NCBI RefSeq assembly: GCF_000015505.1
Contig: NC_008757.1
Coordinates: 186,001-250,000 of the forward strand
From: Polaromonas naphthalenivorans CJ2
GTDB taxonomy: Bacteria > Pseudomonadota > Gammaproteobacteria > Burkholderiales > Burkholderiaceae_C
Direction: 5' to 3'
DNA: 64,000 bases
The first letter of the stretch is position 1; each line of letters begins with the position of its first letter. The notes under the pieces are model-generated. The model was given only the letters and a program-made list of their open reading frames with translations. It was not told the origin of the DNA and ran no database searches. Positions 8,416-16,846 of the stretch are shown piece by piece. The position numbers were made by a program, and so were the translations under genes.

Positions 8416-9954
8416 TCAGTGGAAATAATCTGCGCCACGGATGTTGTCGTGCGCCGGGAGCGCGCCCGGTGTCATGGTGGGCAGGTTTTGCTGACGATCC
8501 AAGCCTGTTTTGAGAATGGAGGCCACGCTGCGGTAGGTAAGGGAGCGAATGGCCAGTGCTCGGGTGCAGGCCGCCTCCAGCCTGGCCGGCGTGAATTCGC
8601 GTGCCAAGCGCTGCAAGCCCAAACAAGCCCGGTAGCCCTGTTCAGGATGGGCGCGGTGTTCAAGCTGCCAGGTCACCACCGCTGCGGTGCTCACGCCAAT
8701 GCGCAGGCCCCAGTCGATGAGCTTTTGCGGGGTCCACTCCAGATGCGCCCGGTGCGACGCAGGCATATGCTCAGGCGTGGTGGTGTGGGCACCGCGCTTG
8801 GGGCTGACAGCGTGGCAAGCCACGCGCTGGTTGGAGGAATAACATTCCAGCAAGGTGTCACTGGCGCGCAGTTCCACGGTGGTGCGCACCAGGGTGTGGG
8901 GCACGCTGTAGTAATGGCCGTCAAATTCCACGTGGTAGTCGACATTGACCTTGGCCGATTTCCAGCGGAATAACTCAAAGCGTTTGGCCGGCAGTGGACG
9001 CAGGGCTGGAGCATCAAGCTGCTCAAAGGCACTGCGCCTGTTGCCGGGCAGCTTTTTGAAGGCGCGCTGGTTCAAATCGTTCAGGAGCAGCGCAATGGCG
9101 TGGTTGAGCTCCATGAGACTGAAGAACTTGCGATTACGCAGGCGTGCCAGTATCCAGCGTTCAACGACCAGGACGGCGTTCTCGACTTTGGGCTTGTCTC
9201 TGGGGTGAGCCGGCCTTGCTGCCAGCAGGGCACAACCGTAGTGGGCGGCGAATTCTTCATACAGACGGTTGTTCTGCGGGTCGTAGCTGCACGGGTTTTT
9301 GATCAGGGAGCGGGTTTGGTCTGGCACGATCAGGCGTGGCACACCACCGAAATACTCCAATGCCAGCACCTGGGCGCCAATCCAGTCGGCTGTGGTCTGG
9401 CGCGCCGTGGCACAGGCGAAGGTGTAGTTGGAGGCGCCAAGGGTGGCCACAAATATCTGTGCCTTGGTGATTTCGCCGGTGCCGGCATCAATCAGCGGGA
9501 CGGTTTGACCGGCGTAGTCAACAAAGAGTTTCTCACCGGCAATATGGGTCTGGCGCATGGAGCGCTTCAGCCCCATGGCCCACTCCCGGTATTTGACGCA
9601 AAAGCTGGTGTACTTGAAGGCCAGGTCGTTGCCCTTGGCGTATTCCTCCCACAGCAGTTGCAGGGTGACACCGGCGCGTTTGAGCTCAGTGTGTATCTGG
9701 GCAAAGTCAGGCAGTGCTTGTTTGCTGTTGCGCGGTAACGCTGCCTTGTACAGCTTGGCCTCCAGCTCTTGGTCGCTCAAGGTTTGTGCAACGGACCAGT
9801 CAACACCGGCCACACGCGCCAGTGACATGTATTTGCCGACTACGCTTTTGGATATCTTGAGGTTACGGCCTACCTCGTTGTAGCTCAGGTTGGCCTGCAG
9901 GTGCAGGCGCAGGGATTCTCGGATTTGGCGCATGGTGATTCTGTTGGTTGGCAT
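8416..9954 (-). CDS. istA: IS21-family transposase IstA
   Basis: A 512-residue DDE transposase. An N-terminal helix-turn-helix region ([22 protein letters not shown], residues 24-45) precedes an integrase core with the acidic residues in [15 protein letters not shown] and [10 protein letters not shown], the expected D, D and E contexts. A C-terminal region of about 200 residues follows. Length and order with istB are standard for IS21. It has no frameshift or internal stop, so the element appears intact. Confidence 0.93.
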   Translation of the reverse strand: MPTNRITMRQIRESLRLHLQANLSYNEVGRNLKISKSVVGKYMSLARVAGVDWSVAQTLSDQELEAKLYKAALPRNSKQALPDFAQIHTELKRAGVTLQLLWEEYAKGNDLAFKYTSFCVKYREWAMGLKRSMRQTHIAGEKLFVDYAGQTVPLIDAGTGEITKAQIFVATLGASNYTFACATARQTTADWIGAQVLALEYFGGVPRLIVPDQTRSLIKNPCSYDPQNNRLYEEFAAHYGCALLAARPAHPRDKPKVENAVLVVERWILARLRNRKFFSLMELNHAIALLLNDLNQRAFKKLPGNRRSAFEQLDAPALRPLPAKRFELFRWKSAKVNVDYHVEFDGHYYSVPHTLVRTTVELRASDTLLECYSSNQRVACHAVSPKRGAHTTTPEHMPASHRAHLEWTPQKLIDWGLRIGVSTAAVVTWQLEHRAHPEQGYRACLGLQRLAREFTPARLEAACTRALAIRSLTYRSVASILKTGLDRQQNLPTMTPGALPAHDNIRGADYFH

Positions 9955-10144
9955 GGACTCTTTCGCGAAAAAGCGTCGAGCCTATGCCGGGTTTAAGAAA
10001 TCACTTGCCCGTATCCCCCCAAAATATCGTCCACGATCAGTTTGAAACAGCGTCCACGATCAATTTGAAATGCCGTCCACGATCACGCTGAAATCGCGTC
10101 CACGATCAGCCTGAAACACCGTCCACGATGGACTGAAATATGCA

Positions 10145-10150
10145 CGCATG
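10145..10150. repeat. Right target-site duplication of the IS21 element (CGCATG)
   Basis: CGCATG directly follows the right terminus CTGAAATATGCA and matches 7333-7338. Confidence 0.85.
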
Positions 10151-10221
10151 GAAGTGCAAGCCAATTCCAAAATCGGCCTGTATCACAATTTGCATTTGCA
10201 GCACAGCCTTTGACGATCTAG
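10151..10221 (+). pseudogene. 3' end of the gene interrupted by the IS21 element
   Basis: After precise excision of the element, base 7338 joins 10151 and the frame continues GSASQFQNRPVSQ... to a TAG at 10219-10221. Only the last 23 codons are here. The stop codon lies inside the TTTGACGATCTAGTCAATAT palindrome. Confidence 0.6.
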
Positions 10222-10228
10222 TCAATAT
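10209..10228. promoter_or_regulatory. Palindromic operator-like site TTGAC-N6-GTCAA, copy 1
   Basis: TTTGACGATCTAGTCAATAT; the same 20-mer with a compensatory change at the two arm-inner positions (C and G for G and A) recurs at 29840-29859. The TTGAC/GTCAA half-sites make it a candidate regulator-binding site. It lies upstream of a small open reading frame. Confidence 0.45.
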
Positions 10229-10247
10229 CACCACCAGGAGTGATGAA

Positions 10248-10508
10248 TTGACCTCATCTCAAGTGAGCTACACCCCCACACCAGACGGCCTATACGCTGA
10301 ATTGGATACAAAAACAGGCAGCATTCGAGCAACGATTCACCCCCTTCAACGGAATCATCGAATTTGTTTTGCAACCTGTAGAGGGCTTGCAGCCCACTTG
10401 CAGGGCAAGGTAATTGACCTGCCAGACCTTCAGGCGTGCCAGCAGGCAATCACTGCATGCGAAACAGAACTCAACCGAGGGCAGCTTGTCACCCAAAGTT
10501 ACTTCTGA
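10248..10508 (+). CDS. Small unknown protein (TTG start)
   Basis: An 86-residue frame starting at TTG 10248, seven bases after an AGGAG Shine-Dalgarno (10236-10240); no in-frame ATG is available because ATG 10244 meets TGA two codons later. It reads SSQVSYTPTPDGLYAELD near the start and contains DLPDLQACQQAITACE near the end. Amino-acid composition looks natural, but I recognise no family. It precedes a leader-type intergenic region and the DUF2591-like gene on the same strand. Confidence 0.35.
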   Translation: MTSSQVSYTPTPDGLYAELDTKTGSIRATIHPLQRNHRICFATCRGLAAHLQGKVIDLPDLQACQQAITACETELNRGQLVTQSYF

Positions 10509-10530
10509 AAAGCATTTGAAAAGCAGAAAA

Positions 10531-10634
10531 CTCACCCTTCAGGTGTGTTTTCTTGTGGCCTTGGCGCAAGGCCACAAGAAAGCAATCGCTGTGCTGTTTT
10601 TTAACATCCTCCAATGAGGAAAGAAAGCATCTGT
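10531..10634 (+). promoter_or_regulatory. Tandem-hairpin leader of the DUF2591-like gene
   Basis: Stem 1 is CACC/GGTG; its 3' flank GTTTTCTTG opens stem 2, TTTTCTTGTGGCCTT pairing with AAGGCCACAAGAAA. After a short spacer comes CTGTTTTTTAAC, stem 3 CCTC/GAGG, and the GAAAG Shine-Dalgarno ten bases before ATG 10635. Confidence 0.65.
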
Positions 10635-11126
10635 ATGCCAGCAACAAACAAAGCAATCGATATCCGAACTTGCGGAAAGTCAGACCATCAGGAAATCAAG
10701 GAAGCCCCCGACCAACTGAACCCCGGCCAAACTATTAAAGTCAAAACCAGTGAACTCATTGGTGCAGCCTTCAATTGGGCGGTAGCGAAGTGCGAAGGTT
10801 ATGAGGTGGAGCTGTCACCTGACTGGTATGCCCCAACTAACTGCGCAATCAAAGCCTCTTACGCTAACGGCATCTGCCTAAGGTGGGTGCATAGTGGCGA
10901 GTGGTCACCCGCCACCAACTGGAACCAAGGTGGGCCGATCATGGGGCGGGAAGGAATTACTACGCGCTGTATTGGTCGAAGTATTTTTGGCTTCTTGTGG
11001 GATGCAAGCACATACGGCAATGATGAAGAGATAGTGGGTTACACCCAGCTCACAGCCGGCATGCGGTGCTATGTCGCGTCCAAGCTTGGTGACGAAATTG
11101 CAATCCCCTACGAACTCATGCCGTAG
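10635..11126 (+). CDS. DUF2591-like phage/plasmid protein
   Basis: A 163-residue protein with IKVKTSELIGAAFNWAVAKC near residue 35, NWNQGGPIMGREGI in the middle and GMRCYVASKLGDEIAIPYEL at the end. These three blocks are the signature of DUF2591, a family of unknown function common in prophages and plasmids (KVKTSEL, QGGPI, MRCYVASKLGD). The ATG at 10635 sits correctly behind the leader's Shine-Dalgarno; an in-frame ATG at 10614 overlaps stem 3 and is unlikely. Function unknown. Confidence 0.75.
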   Translation: MPATNKAIDIRTCGKSDHQEIKEAPDQLNPGQTIKVKTSELIGAAFNWAVAKCEGYEVELSPDWYAPTNCAIKASYANGICLRWVHSGEWSPATNWNQGGPIMGREGITTRCIGRSIFGFLWDASTYGNDEEIVGYTQLTAGMRCYVASKLGDEIAIPYELMP

Positions 11127-11211
11127 ACGATAGATATGGAAAGACAGGTCACAACAATGTGAATGCGAAAAAAATCAAGCCGCATGAACATGGCATTTGA
11201 AAATCATTGCC

Positions 11212-11236
11212 AAAAATCCTGCATAGCAGGGTTTTT
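11212..11236 (+). terminator. Probable intrinsic terminator after the DUF2591-like gene
   Basis: AAAAATCCTGC-AT-GCAGGGTTTTT forms a six- to ten-pair stem followed by a T run, about 90 bases after the stop codon. Confidence 0.6.
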
Positions 11237-11334
11237 GTATGAATTGCTACTCTCTGGTGTTCATGTCAAATTGGAAAGCTGCATGCAAATCTATTTGTAG
11301 CAAGCAATCCGACAAATCACTACACGCAGTGTAA

Positions 11335-11438
11335 TCCCTTCACAAGAGGGCTTGCCGATATGCCCAATGGACATAACGGCAAGCCTTGAGCTTGATCCCT
11401 TTTTAACTACTCCATTTTGGAGAATGAAAGGGAAAGCA
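11335..11438 (+). promoter_or_regulatory. Tandem-hairpin leader, PRTRC-type stem 2 (copy A)
   Basis: Stem 1 CCCTT/AGAGGG; stem 2 GGCTTGCCG.../...CGGCAAGCC with inner TATG/CATA; spacer; CCTTTTTAAC; stem 3 CTCCA/TGGAG; GAAAGG. Stem 2 is almost the same as in the leaders at 12044 and 18407, with inner-pair covariation. Confidence 0.75.
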
Positions 11439-11918
11439 ATGCAAACCAATAACGTCTCTAAACCGTCGTGGAACATCACTAACGGCGCTATTGAGCCCAA
11501 CAGAACCCTCGCTGCACTTCTGGTGCAGCAGCGTTTTCTGAATGAAAATTTGCTTCCGGTCAAGACAGGTCTTGTCGGTGCAATCCTGGCACGCGAGTTT
11601 GTCTCTAATCCTGAACTTTCATTGTTCAAGGTTGAAATTTATCTGAAGTTCGGAACTACCTACAGGCTGACGGTAGAAAAATCCCTGAATCTGATGGGCC
11701 AGGAGGCTCCTTTTGATTTTCAATTGGAAATGACCGACGACGATGAGATCGAAGTTTTGTTCAAGGCATTCGAGAAAAATCACTTCGGAGTCGTGGAAAT
11801 CGAATGCAGGCGCGATGACATTGCGAGCTTGCTGGGTTCCGGCGAATGGATCAGCGGAAATGAAGCTTTCGAAAAGTTCTTTCCCGGCCTTGCAGGTGCA
11901 AGCGCACAACCACACTGA
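11439..11918 (+). CDS. Unknown protein, paralogue of the 18507-18968 product
   Basis: A 159-residue acidic protein beginning MQTNNVSKPSWNITNG. It aligns along its length with the protein at 18507-18968: shared KPSW, VGAILA-FV-NP, LF-AF, EI-C-R-DIA-LL and EAF-KFFP blocks. The two genes bracket the PRTRC cassette and share the same leader hairpin, which implies a duplication and common regulation. The start at 11439 follows GAAAGG; an upstream in-frame ATG at 11352 lies inside stem 2. No enzymatic motif is visible. An adaptor or regulator of the cassette is a guess. Confidence 0.7.
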   Translation: MQTNNVSKPSWNITNGAIEPNRTLAALLVQQRFLNENLLPVKTGLVGAILAREFVSNPELSLFKVEIYLKFGTTYRLTVEKSLNLMGQEAPFDFQLEMTDDDEIEVLFKAFEKNHFGVVEIECRRDDIASLLGSGEWISGNEAFEKFFPGLAGASAQPH

Positions 11919-12043
11919 ATGACCACGGCTTAACCGCCTGGGCATTCGGCAATGGCTGAAGCTGTCGAACCGCACAACTTAAAACTTGTGCGGGTTGTCA
12001 ATCAGAAATTTGGCTAGCTAAATAAATCACAGTATTAAAAAGC

Positions 12044-12154
12044 AACCCTCTCACGAGGGGGTTTGCCGTTATGCCTTCCGGACGTAACGGCAAGCCCATG
12101 CGCTTGCGCCTTTTTCAACCTTCCCTTACTTGGGAAATTTAAAAGGAGTTTCTT
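12044..12154 (+). promoter_or_regulatory. Tandem-hairpin leader of the PRTRC operon (copy B)
   Basis: Stem 1 CCCTC/GAGGG; stem 2 TTTGCCGTTA.../...TAACGGCAAG with inner G-C pairs; spacer GCGCTTGCGC; CTTTTTCAAC; stem 3 TTCCC/GGGAA; AAAAGGAG before ATG 12155. It is the 5' region of the whole PRTRC operon. Confidence 0.75.
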
Positions 12155-13906
12155 ATGGAAAAAGCTGAATCCGTGACTTCGGGCACGCCAGCAAGAATCG
12201 CGGTCAATTTGATTGATCGGGGAAACAATCCGCGTACTCGGTTCGATGAGACTGCAATGGATGAAATGGTCGCGTCTTTTCGTGCCCATGGCATCCTCCA
12301 GCCCATCCTTCTTCGCCCCAGTGGTGAAAGTCGCTTTCAGATCATTGCCGGTGAGCGTCGCTTTCGCGCGTTCACAACGGTCTACGGCATGGGCGTGGAC
12401 ATTTCCATTCCAGCATTGGTCGTGGAAATGGACGATGCACAGGCAGACATGAGTGCGTTGATTGAAAACGTCATTCGGGAAAAAATGACGCCGGTGGAAG
12501 AAGCCGAAGCGGCCGCACGCGTCCTGGGGTACTCACAGGGTGATCGGGACGAAGCAGCGCGCAAACTGGGCTGGGAACGCAAGTTTCTCGACCGGAGGAT
12601 TGCCCTGATGTATGCGATTGACGAAGTACGTCAGGCGCTGCAGGATGAAAAAATCCTTCTGGGGCATGCCGAACTGCTGGCAGGCCTGCGCAAGGAAACA
12701 CAAAAACAGGTGCTCACTGCCTTGCTTTCCTCGGCTGAAAAGCCAACGGTCGCGCAACTCAAGGATCGGCTGGAAAAGGCGGCGCTTTCGCTGGTAAAGG
12801 CAATTTTCGAGAAATCGCAATGCACCGACTGCCAGCACAACAGCGGAAATCAGCAAGCACTGTTTGCAGAGGCCATCAGCGACGGTAACTGTACGCACAA
12901 ACCATGTTTTGAACGCAAAACCGAACGCGAACTTGGAATTCGTGCCAGAGCGCTGGAGGCTGACTACCAGGTCGTTCGTATTGTTTATCCAGGTGACAAC
13001 TTCACGGTTGTTCAACTGGCTGCCGATGGCGTGCGGGGCGTTGGTCAAGAGCAAGCCGCGGCCTGCCGTAGCTGCAAAGACTACGGCGCCGTGGTGAGCG
13101 CTTTGCCTGACAAGCTCGGCGCATCCTTCAAGGGCATGTGCATGAACACGGTTTGCAACAACACAAAGGTTGCAGACCGGATCATGGGAGAGAAGGCGGC
13201 TGCGTCGGCCTTGGCTGACCAGACCATTGCCAAGGCCCAGGATGACACGAAAGCTAAGGCCAAAAGCCCAAGCCAAGCCGCAACCAGTGCCAGTGAGGTC
13301 AAGGCCGGGACATCCAAAGTTCAAACCGGTGCCGTCAAGGCGCCGGTGAGTTCGGAGCCCAGCAATGCACTCAAGGAATACCGAGAAAAGGTATGGCGTT
13401 CGGTGCTCAGTCGGGTAATTGCCCGGTTGGATCCTGAAACCAATCAGTGCGTCATGCTTGCCCTGGCAGCATTCAGTCCTCGCGTGATCGATTCAACTGC
13501 ATTGCTTGAGGCAATTACCAAATCGTCGATCCTGCTGCAAAACAATGCAACGGATATCGGCGTGGTACTCGACAGCGCCATGGCGCTGGACAACGATGCT
13601 CTGAAAAAGGCGCTCAGCCTGATTCCGGCAAGCATCTCCAAGGATCTGGAAATCCGCCAGGTTGTGAGCCTTCTCAAAGGGCTTGACGTGAAGCTCGAAG
13701 AGCACTGGAAAGTCAACGATGAAATGTTTGGCCTCCTGACCAAAAATGAGATTGACGCCACTTGCGGCGAAATCGGCATCAAGGCAGCTATCGGCACGGG
13801 TTATCCCAAGCTGATCGGCGGCAAAAAGGACGATCTGGTGAACGCCATTTTGACCATCACCGGCTTTGAATACAAAGGCCGTATCCCAAAACAAATGCGC
13901 TGGTAA
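12155..13906 (+). CDS. PRTRC system ParB-family protein
   Basis: A 583-residue ParB-like DNA-binding protein. The ParB/Srx N-terminal domain spans about 15-110 with the IAGERRFRA box at 65-73; a helix-turn-helix region follows (residues about 110-165). A cysteine-rich segment (about 221-330; CTDCQHN, CTHKPCF, CRSCKDYG, CMNTVCN) suggests zinc binding. After an alanine/lysine-rich linker comes a C-terminal domain of about 180 residues ending KGRIPKQMRW. This architecture defines the ParB of PRTRC (ParB-related, ThiF-related) cassettes. It leads the operon and has no adjacent ParA, so classical ParAB partitioning is not implied. Confidence 0.92.
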   Translation: MEKAESVTSGTPARIAVNLIDRGNNPRTRFDETAMDEMVASFRAHGILQPILLRPSGESRFQIIAGERRFRAFTTVYGMGVDISIPALVVEMDDAQADMSALIENVIREKMTPVEEAEAAARVLGYSQGDRDEAARKLGWERKFLDRRIALMYAIDEVRQALQDEKILLGHAELLAGLRKETQKQVLTALLSSAEKPTVAQLKDRLEKAALSLVKAIFEKSQCTDCQHNSGNQQALFAEAISDGNCTHKPCFERKTERELGIRARALEADYQVVRIVYPGDNFTVVQLAADGVRGVGQEQAAACRSCKDYGAVVSALPDKLGASFKGMCMNTVCNNTKVADRIMGEKAAASALADQTIAKAQDDTKAKAKSPSQAATSASEVKAGTSKVQTGAVKAPVSSEPSNALKEYREKVWRSVLSRVIARLDPETNQCVMLALAAFSPRVIDSTALLEAITKSSILLQNNATDIGVVLDSAMALDNDALKKALSLIPASISKDLEIRQVVSLLKGLDVKLEEHWKVNDEMFGLLTKNEIDATCGEIGIKAAIGTGYPKLIGGKKDDLVNAILTITGFEYKGRIPKQMRW

Positions 13907-14060
13907 CAGCAATTTTTTGACTCCCTGACGTGTCCGGTGCCCACAAGGCACTGGACGCGCTCATTCAATGCGCCGGTCCCCCGGTGCCCTGCAAATTCCC
14001 ATGTCTAGTGCCCAACAGCACCAGGCATGTTCTTTATTTTTCTTTTAAAGGAATACGAAA

Positions 14061-14546
14061 ATGTTTTTCAAAGCAATCGCGCCTACGTGCGCCAGAGGTA
14101 TCAGCTTCACCATCCTGGTTGAGGCTGCTGATGACGGAAAACTCGCGGTCAGCGTTACTCCCGTTTCGAAAACGGGCAAGAGTGGTTTTGGCCTCACGCC
14201 AAAGCAATTCGTCGCCACACCTGAGGAGTTCGACAACGAATTCAGCAGTGTGATGGCAAGCTTTGCTGGAATCCAGCAAACGCTGGCCCAACAACTCAAC
14301 GCCGCCGAACTGGTGGCCGAGGAAGTGGGCAAAGCGGCCGTTGCAGCAGCTGCGGAACAACCCAAAGCGACTTCGCCGGCATCCAAAAGCCTTTCGCGGC
14401 CAAAGAACAGCAATCAGGCTCCGGCCGGACTGCTCGACGAGGATGGTACTCATGATGAAGGTGAGGGCGAAGAAGAGCCAGGCACTACCGTGCCTGTTGC
14501 TGTGCCAGCGCCCGCTGTCACCAGCGGTTTTGATTTTGAAATGTAA
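14061..14546 (+). CDS. PRTRC system protein E
   Basis: A 161-residue protein beginning MFFKAIAPTCARGISFTI, with ISFTILVEAADDGKLAVSVTPVSK and FVATPEEFDNEF in its first half, as in PRTRC protein E. The second half is low-complexity alanine, lysine and glutamate-rich and ends GFDFEM. AAAGGA precedes the ATG. It lies 154 bases after the ParB stop; that gap contains G/C-rich inverted repeats (around 13932-13960), possibly a processing or attenuation structure. Biochemical role unknown. Confidence 0.85.
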   Translation: MFFKAIAPTCARGISFTILVEAADDGKLAVSVTPVSKTGKSGFGLTPKQFVATPEEFDNEFSSVMASFAGIQQTLAQQLNAAELVAEEVGKAAVAAAAEQPKATSPASKSLSRPKNSNQAPAGLLDEDGTHDEGEGEEEPGTTVPVAVPAPAVTSGFDFEM

Positions 14547-14559
14547 GGAGACGCACACC

Positions 14560-14769
14560 ATGGCACTCATTGCAAAGACTATCAGCCGCACCTTCAAGTT
14601 CAACGGCATGACTCTCGCCGACCCAAGCCCGGAAATGGATATGGAAACTGTGAAGCGTTTCTACGCCAATCAGTATCCGGAACTTCTCAATTCCGTGGTG
14701 GAAGGGCCGGTGACCAAAGGCACTGTCTCGACTTACACCTTTATCCGCGCTGTCGGTGCAAAGGGATAG
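14560..14769 (+). CDS. PRTRC system protein C, ubiquitin-like (Prok_Ub) protein
   Basis: A 69-residue protein beginning MALIAKTISRTFKFNGMTL, with the family block FYANQYPELLNSVVEGP, ending in FIRAVGAKG, so glycine is the last residue. PRTRC protein C corresponds, as I recall, to the prokaryotic ubiquitin-like beta-grasp family; a C-terminal glycine is what an E1/E2 system would need for conjugation. AAGGAG lies eight bases before the ATG. It sits 13 bases after protein E in the operon with E1-, E2- and JAMM-like genes. Confidence 0.85.
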   Translation: MALIAKTISRTFKFNGMTLADPSPEMDMETVKRFYANQYPELLNSVVEGPVTKGTVSTYTFIRAVGAKG

Positions 14770-14778
14770 GTTCCTGGC

Positions 14779-14976
14779 ATGGCCGTCTCGATGATCGAAG
14801 CGATCAAAAAAATGGCCCTTGGCTCCAGCGATGCTAAATCGCTGTTCCATGGGATGACTGAAACTGAAATCAAGGAGAACATCGCATGCTCGACCGTTAT
14901 GAACACGGTCGTGAATTCGAATGTGACCCGGAATCCGCTTCCCTTGTCACAACAAGCGTTCGGAATCTGGGGGTAG
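14779..14976 (+). CDS. Small unknown protein inside the PRTRC operon
   Basis: A 65-residue frame between protein C and protein F, starting MAVSMIEAIKKMALG and ending SNVTRNPLPLSQQAFGIWG. The composition and the NPLPL...AFGIWG tail look like a real conserved small protein rather than a shadow. If real, protein F should start at 15000 rather than at 14886, which removes a 91-base overlap. No domain is recognised; AAAGGGA lies 12 bases upstream. Confidence 0.5.
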   Translation: MAVSMIEAIKKMALGSSDAKSLFHGMTETEIKENIACSTVMNTVVNSNVTRNPLPLSQQAFGIWG

Positions 14977-14999
14977 TAGCACAGGGCAATCAGGGGGGA

Positions 15000-16046
15000 A
15001 TGTGGGTTTTACCCACTTTCTCTCCTGAAATACCTCTTGAAATCAGTCGGGCTGACGCTGAAGCGTCAAACCTGGCTGATTTCATACTGCTCGCACACAA
15101 AAAGGGAATTCGCATTCCCGACTCGATATACACGACCACAAGCGAACTCATGACCCAGCAATTTGCAAACTATGCAAGAAGCCAAGTCAAAAATGTGAGA
15201 GTTGAGCTACCCCTGGATGTGTCGATCGTGGCAATCGATAAAAAAATCGAATTTGCCGCGAATGCCACCGACAGATTTCAAGGTATCTATCAATTGAAGG
15301 ATTCTGTTGAGCGGCTCAATGCCGCTTCACCTGGCCTGGGTTGGTTTATTACCGACACGATTCGCAAGGGGCATGGCGTAGGACTGACAACTTACGATCC
15401 ATGCCGCATTGCCAATTGCGTGCAACTCATTTGGTTTGATTCAGAAACAGACCAAGAAGCAGCTGCTGAAGTGCTTGACATAGATGAAAAGAATGTCACT
15501 GAAGCGCATATAGAACAGGCACGCGATGAGCGGACTTTCATGCCTTCAGACTTTTTGGCTTCCGTCGGTGGACATAAACATCTGCTGTCCTGGAGCCAAA
15601 CGAAAAAAGAGAAAGCGGCATGCCGCTCAATGAGTGCTTCACGTGTACGTGCCTGTATTCACAAACTCAAACTTGTGGAGGCAGACCGTGCGTTGGTGAT
15701 GGCCGCTCTGGAGTTTCACGACTCTATCAAGGTGCGAAAAGCTAACGCTGCTATCGCTCCGAATGGCTGGTTTGAGCATGAGAATCTTCATGAATTCGAA
15801 TGTTTGGACGCGCTGGGTTCTCTGGCGTTCATCGTCTGGGACGATTCAGAATTTGCTCGTGAAGCGATCACTCATTATGAAGAATACGCGATGAACGGCG
15901 AGGGCAGTCATTCGCAACTAGTCGGTCTTTTCGTCGAACTAGATGAACCCGCAAGCTGGGGTCCATTTATCGATGCCTACAAGCTGTATATCAAACGATA
16001 TGCGGCATTTTCAAACTTCATAGGGGCTTTGCCCGAGGAAGAATAA
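15000..16046 (+). CDS. PRTRC system protein F
   Basis: Protein of 348 residues from ATG 15000 (MWVLPTFSPEIPLEISRAD), preceded closely by GGGGGG. The frame is open upstream to an ATG at 14886, which would add 38 residues (386 in all), but that extension overlaps the small gene before it, and PRTRC F proteins usually begin near the LP-x-F/I-P block. The body has the conserved ...DTIRKGHGVGLTTYDPCRIA and ...CRSMSASRVRACIHKLKLV segments seen in PRTRC F. The function is unknown. It ends two bases before protein B, so the two are translationally coupled. Confidence 0.8.
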   Translation: MWVLPTFSPEIPLEISRADAEASNLADFILLAHKKGIRIPDSIYTTTSELMTQQFANYARSQVKNVRVELPLDVSIVAIDKKIEFAANATDRFQGIYQLKDSVERLNAASPGLGWFITDTIRKGHGVGLTTYDPCRIANCVQLIWFDSETDQEAAAEVLDIDEKNVTEAHIEQARDERTFMPSDFLASVGGHKHLLSWSQTKKEKAACRSMSASRVRACIHKLKLVEADRALVMAALEFHDSIKVRKANAAIAPNGWFEHENLHEFECLDALGSLAFIVWDDSEFAREAITHYEEYAMNGEGSHSQLVGLFVELDEPASWGPFIDAYKLYIKRYAAFSNFIGALPEEE

Positions 16047-16048
16047 AT

Positions 16049-16846
16049 ATGTTGATGGTTCAAGCATCCGCGAACTCGACAACCATGGCCTTGCAAAAGG
16101 CCATTCTTGTTTATGGCGTGGCAAAAAGAAATCTGTACGATCCTGATCAGTCATTGGCCATAACCCATGCCACGATCAATGATGTCGAAATGAAGTCCGG
16201 TGCTCCCGTACTGAAGGCTGGACGTCTGATGACGCAGTCTGATCTGAATGAACTCGTTACAGGCTTATCGCAATCGCAGTCGCTTTCGGTTCCTTCGTGG
16301 ATCGATACCACGATGCTGGCACTGGGCGCGGGTCGCATGATCTGGTACACGCCGGCATGCCAGCGGGCCATGTTCTTCAAGACTTCTTCGTTTACGAAGG
16401 ATACTTTTGAAGCGCAAGGTCAGCTGCCAACGCCGGGGCTGGTCTGGCTGGTGATGCAGGGAGCCTTGTATGTTTACGCATACAAGGGCTCAGGCAGGCC
16501 TGACAAGGAAACCAAGCTGTATCAGGCTCCATTCTTCAACGTGTGGAGCCAAGGTAAGGTCTGTACCGGCAATGCTGCCATGCCCGTGGGGGATAACGCA
16601 GCGATCCCCCACATGTGGGTGGATGCCTTCTTCGGAAGCAATTTCACGCATCCGAACTTCAAGGAAAAGGACCGCCTTGTGAAAGGCGTGTGCCCCATCG
16701 ATTTCTGGAAAGCCATGACGGAAAAACCTCTCCCGGTATTTCCTGAAGGCCGCCTGGTGGATCTGCCCCTCACGGTGGCCGACCTGCTGGCGCCGGACTT
16801 GAACCAAAAGCTTGGGAACATCGACCGCGCCGCTGGAGAATTCTGA
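16049..16846 (+). CDS. PRTRC system protein B, E2-like
   Basis: A 265-residue protein. The central block LVWLVMQGALYVYAYKG, then RPDKETKLYQAPFFNVW and GKVCTGNAAMP with Cys172, matches the PRTRC B / prokaryotic E2 family D layout in which the cysteine is the predicted thioester site. The ATG overlaps the end of protein F by a two-base gap, and its stop overlaps the start of protein A (TGATG). In the operon it would take an activated protein C from the ThiF-like E1 and pass it to a target; this is inference from the family, with no target visible. Confidence 0.85.
   Translation: MLMVQASANSTTMALQKAILVYGVAKRNLYDPDQSLAITHATINDVEMKSGAPVLKAGRLMTQSDLNELVTGLSQSQSLSVPSWIDTTMLALGAGRMIWYTPACQRAMFFKTSSFTKDTFEAQGQLPTPGLVWLVMQGALYVYAYKGSGRPDKETKLYQAPFFNVWSQGKVCTGNAAMPVGDNAAIPHMWVDAFFGSNFTHPNFKEKDRLVKGVCPIDFWKAMTEKPLPVFPEGRLVDLPLTVADLLAPDLNQKLGNIDRAAGEF

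Larger units (their letters stand above)
7339..10144 (-). mobile_element. IS21-family insertion sequence, complete
   Basis: A 2806-bp element. Its ends are TGCGTATTTCAG (left) and CTGAAATATGCA (right), inverted repeats that start with TG as in IS21. Inside each end are repeated boxes around ATCGTGGACG spaced about 20-25 bases (three on the left, five on the right), the multiple transposase-binding repeats typical of the family. It carries istA and istB on the minus strand and is flanked by the CGCATG duplication, so it is a recent and probably functional insertion. Confidence 0.9.
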
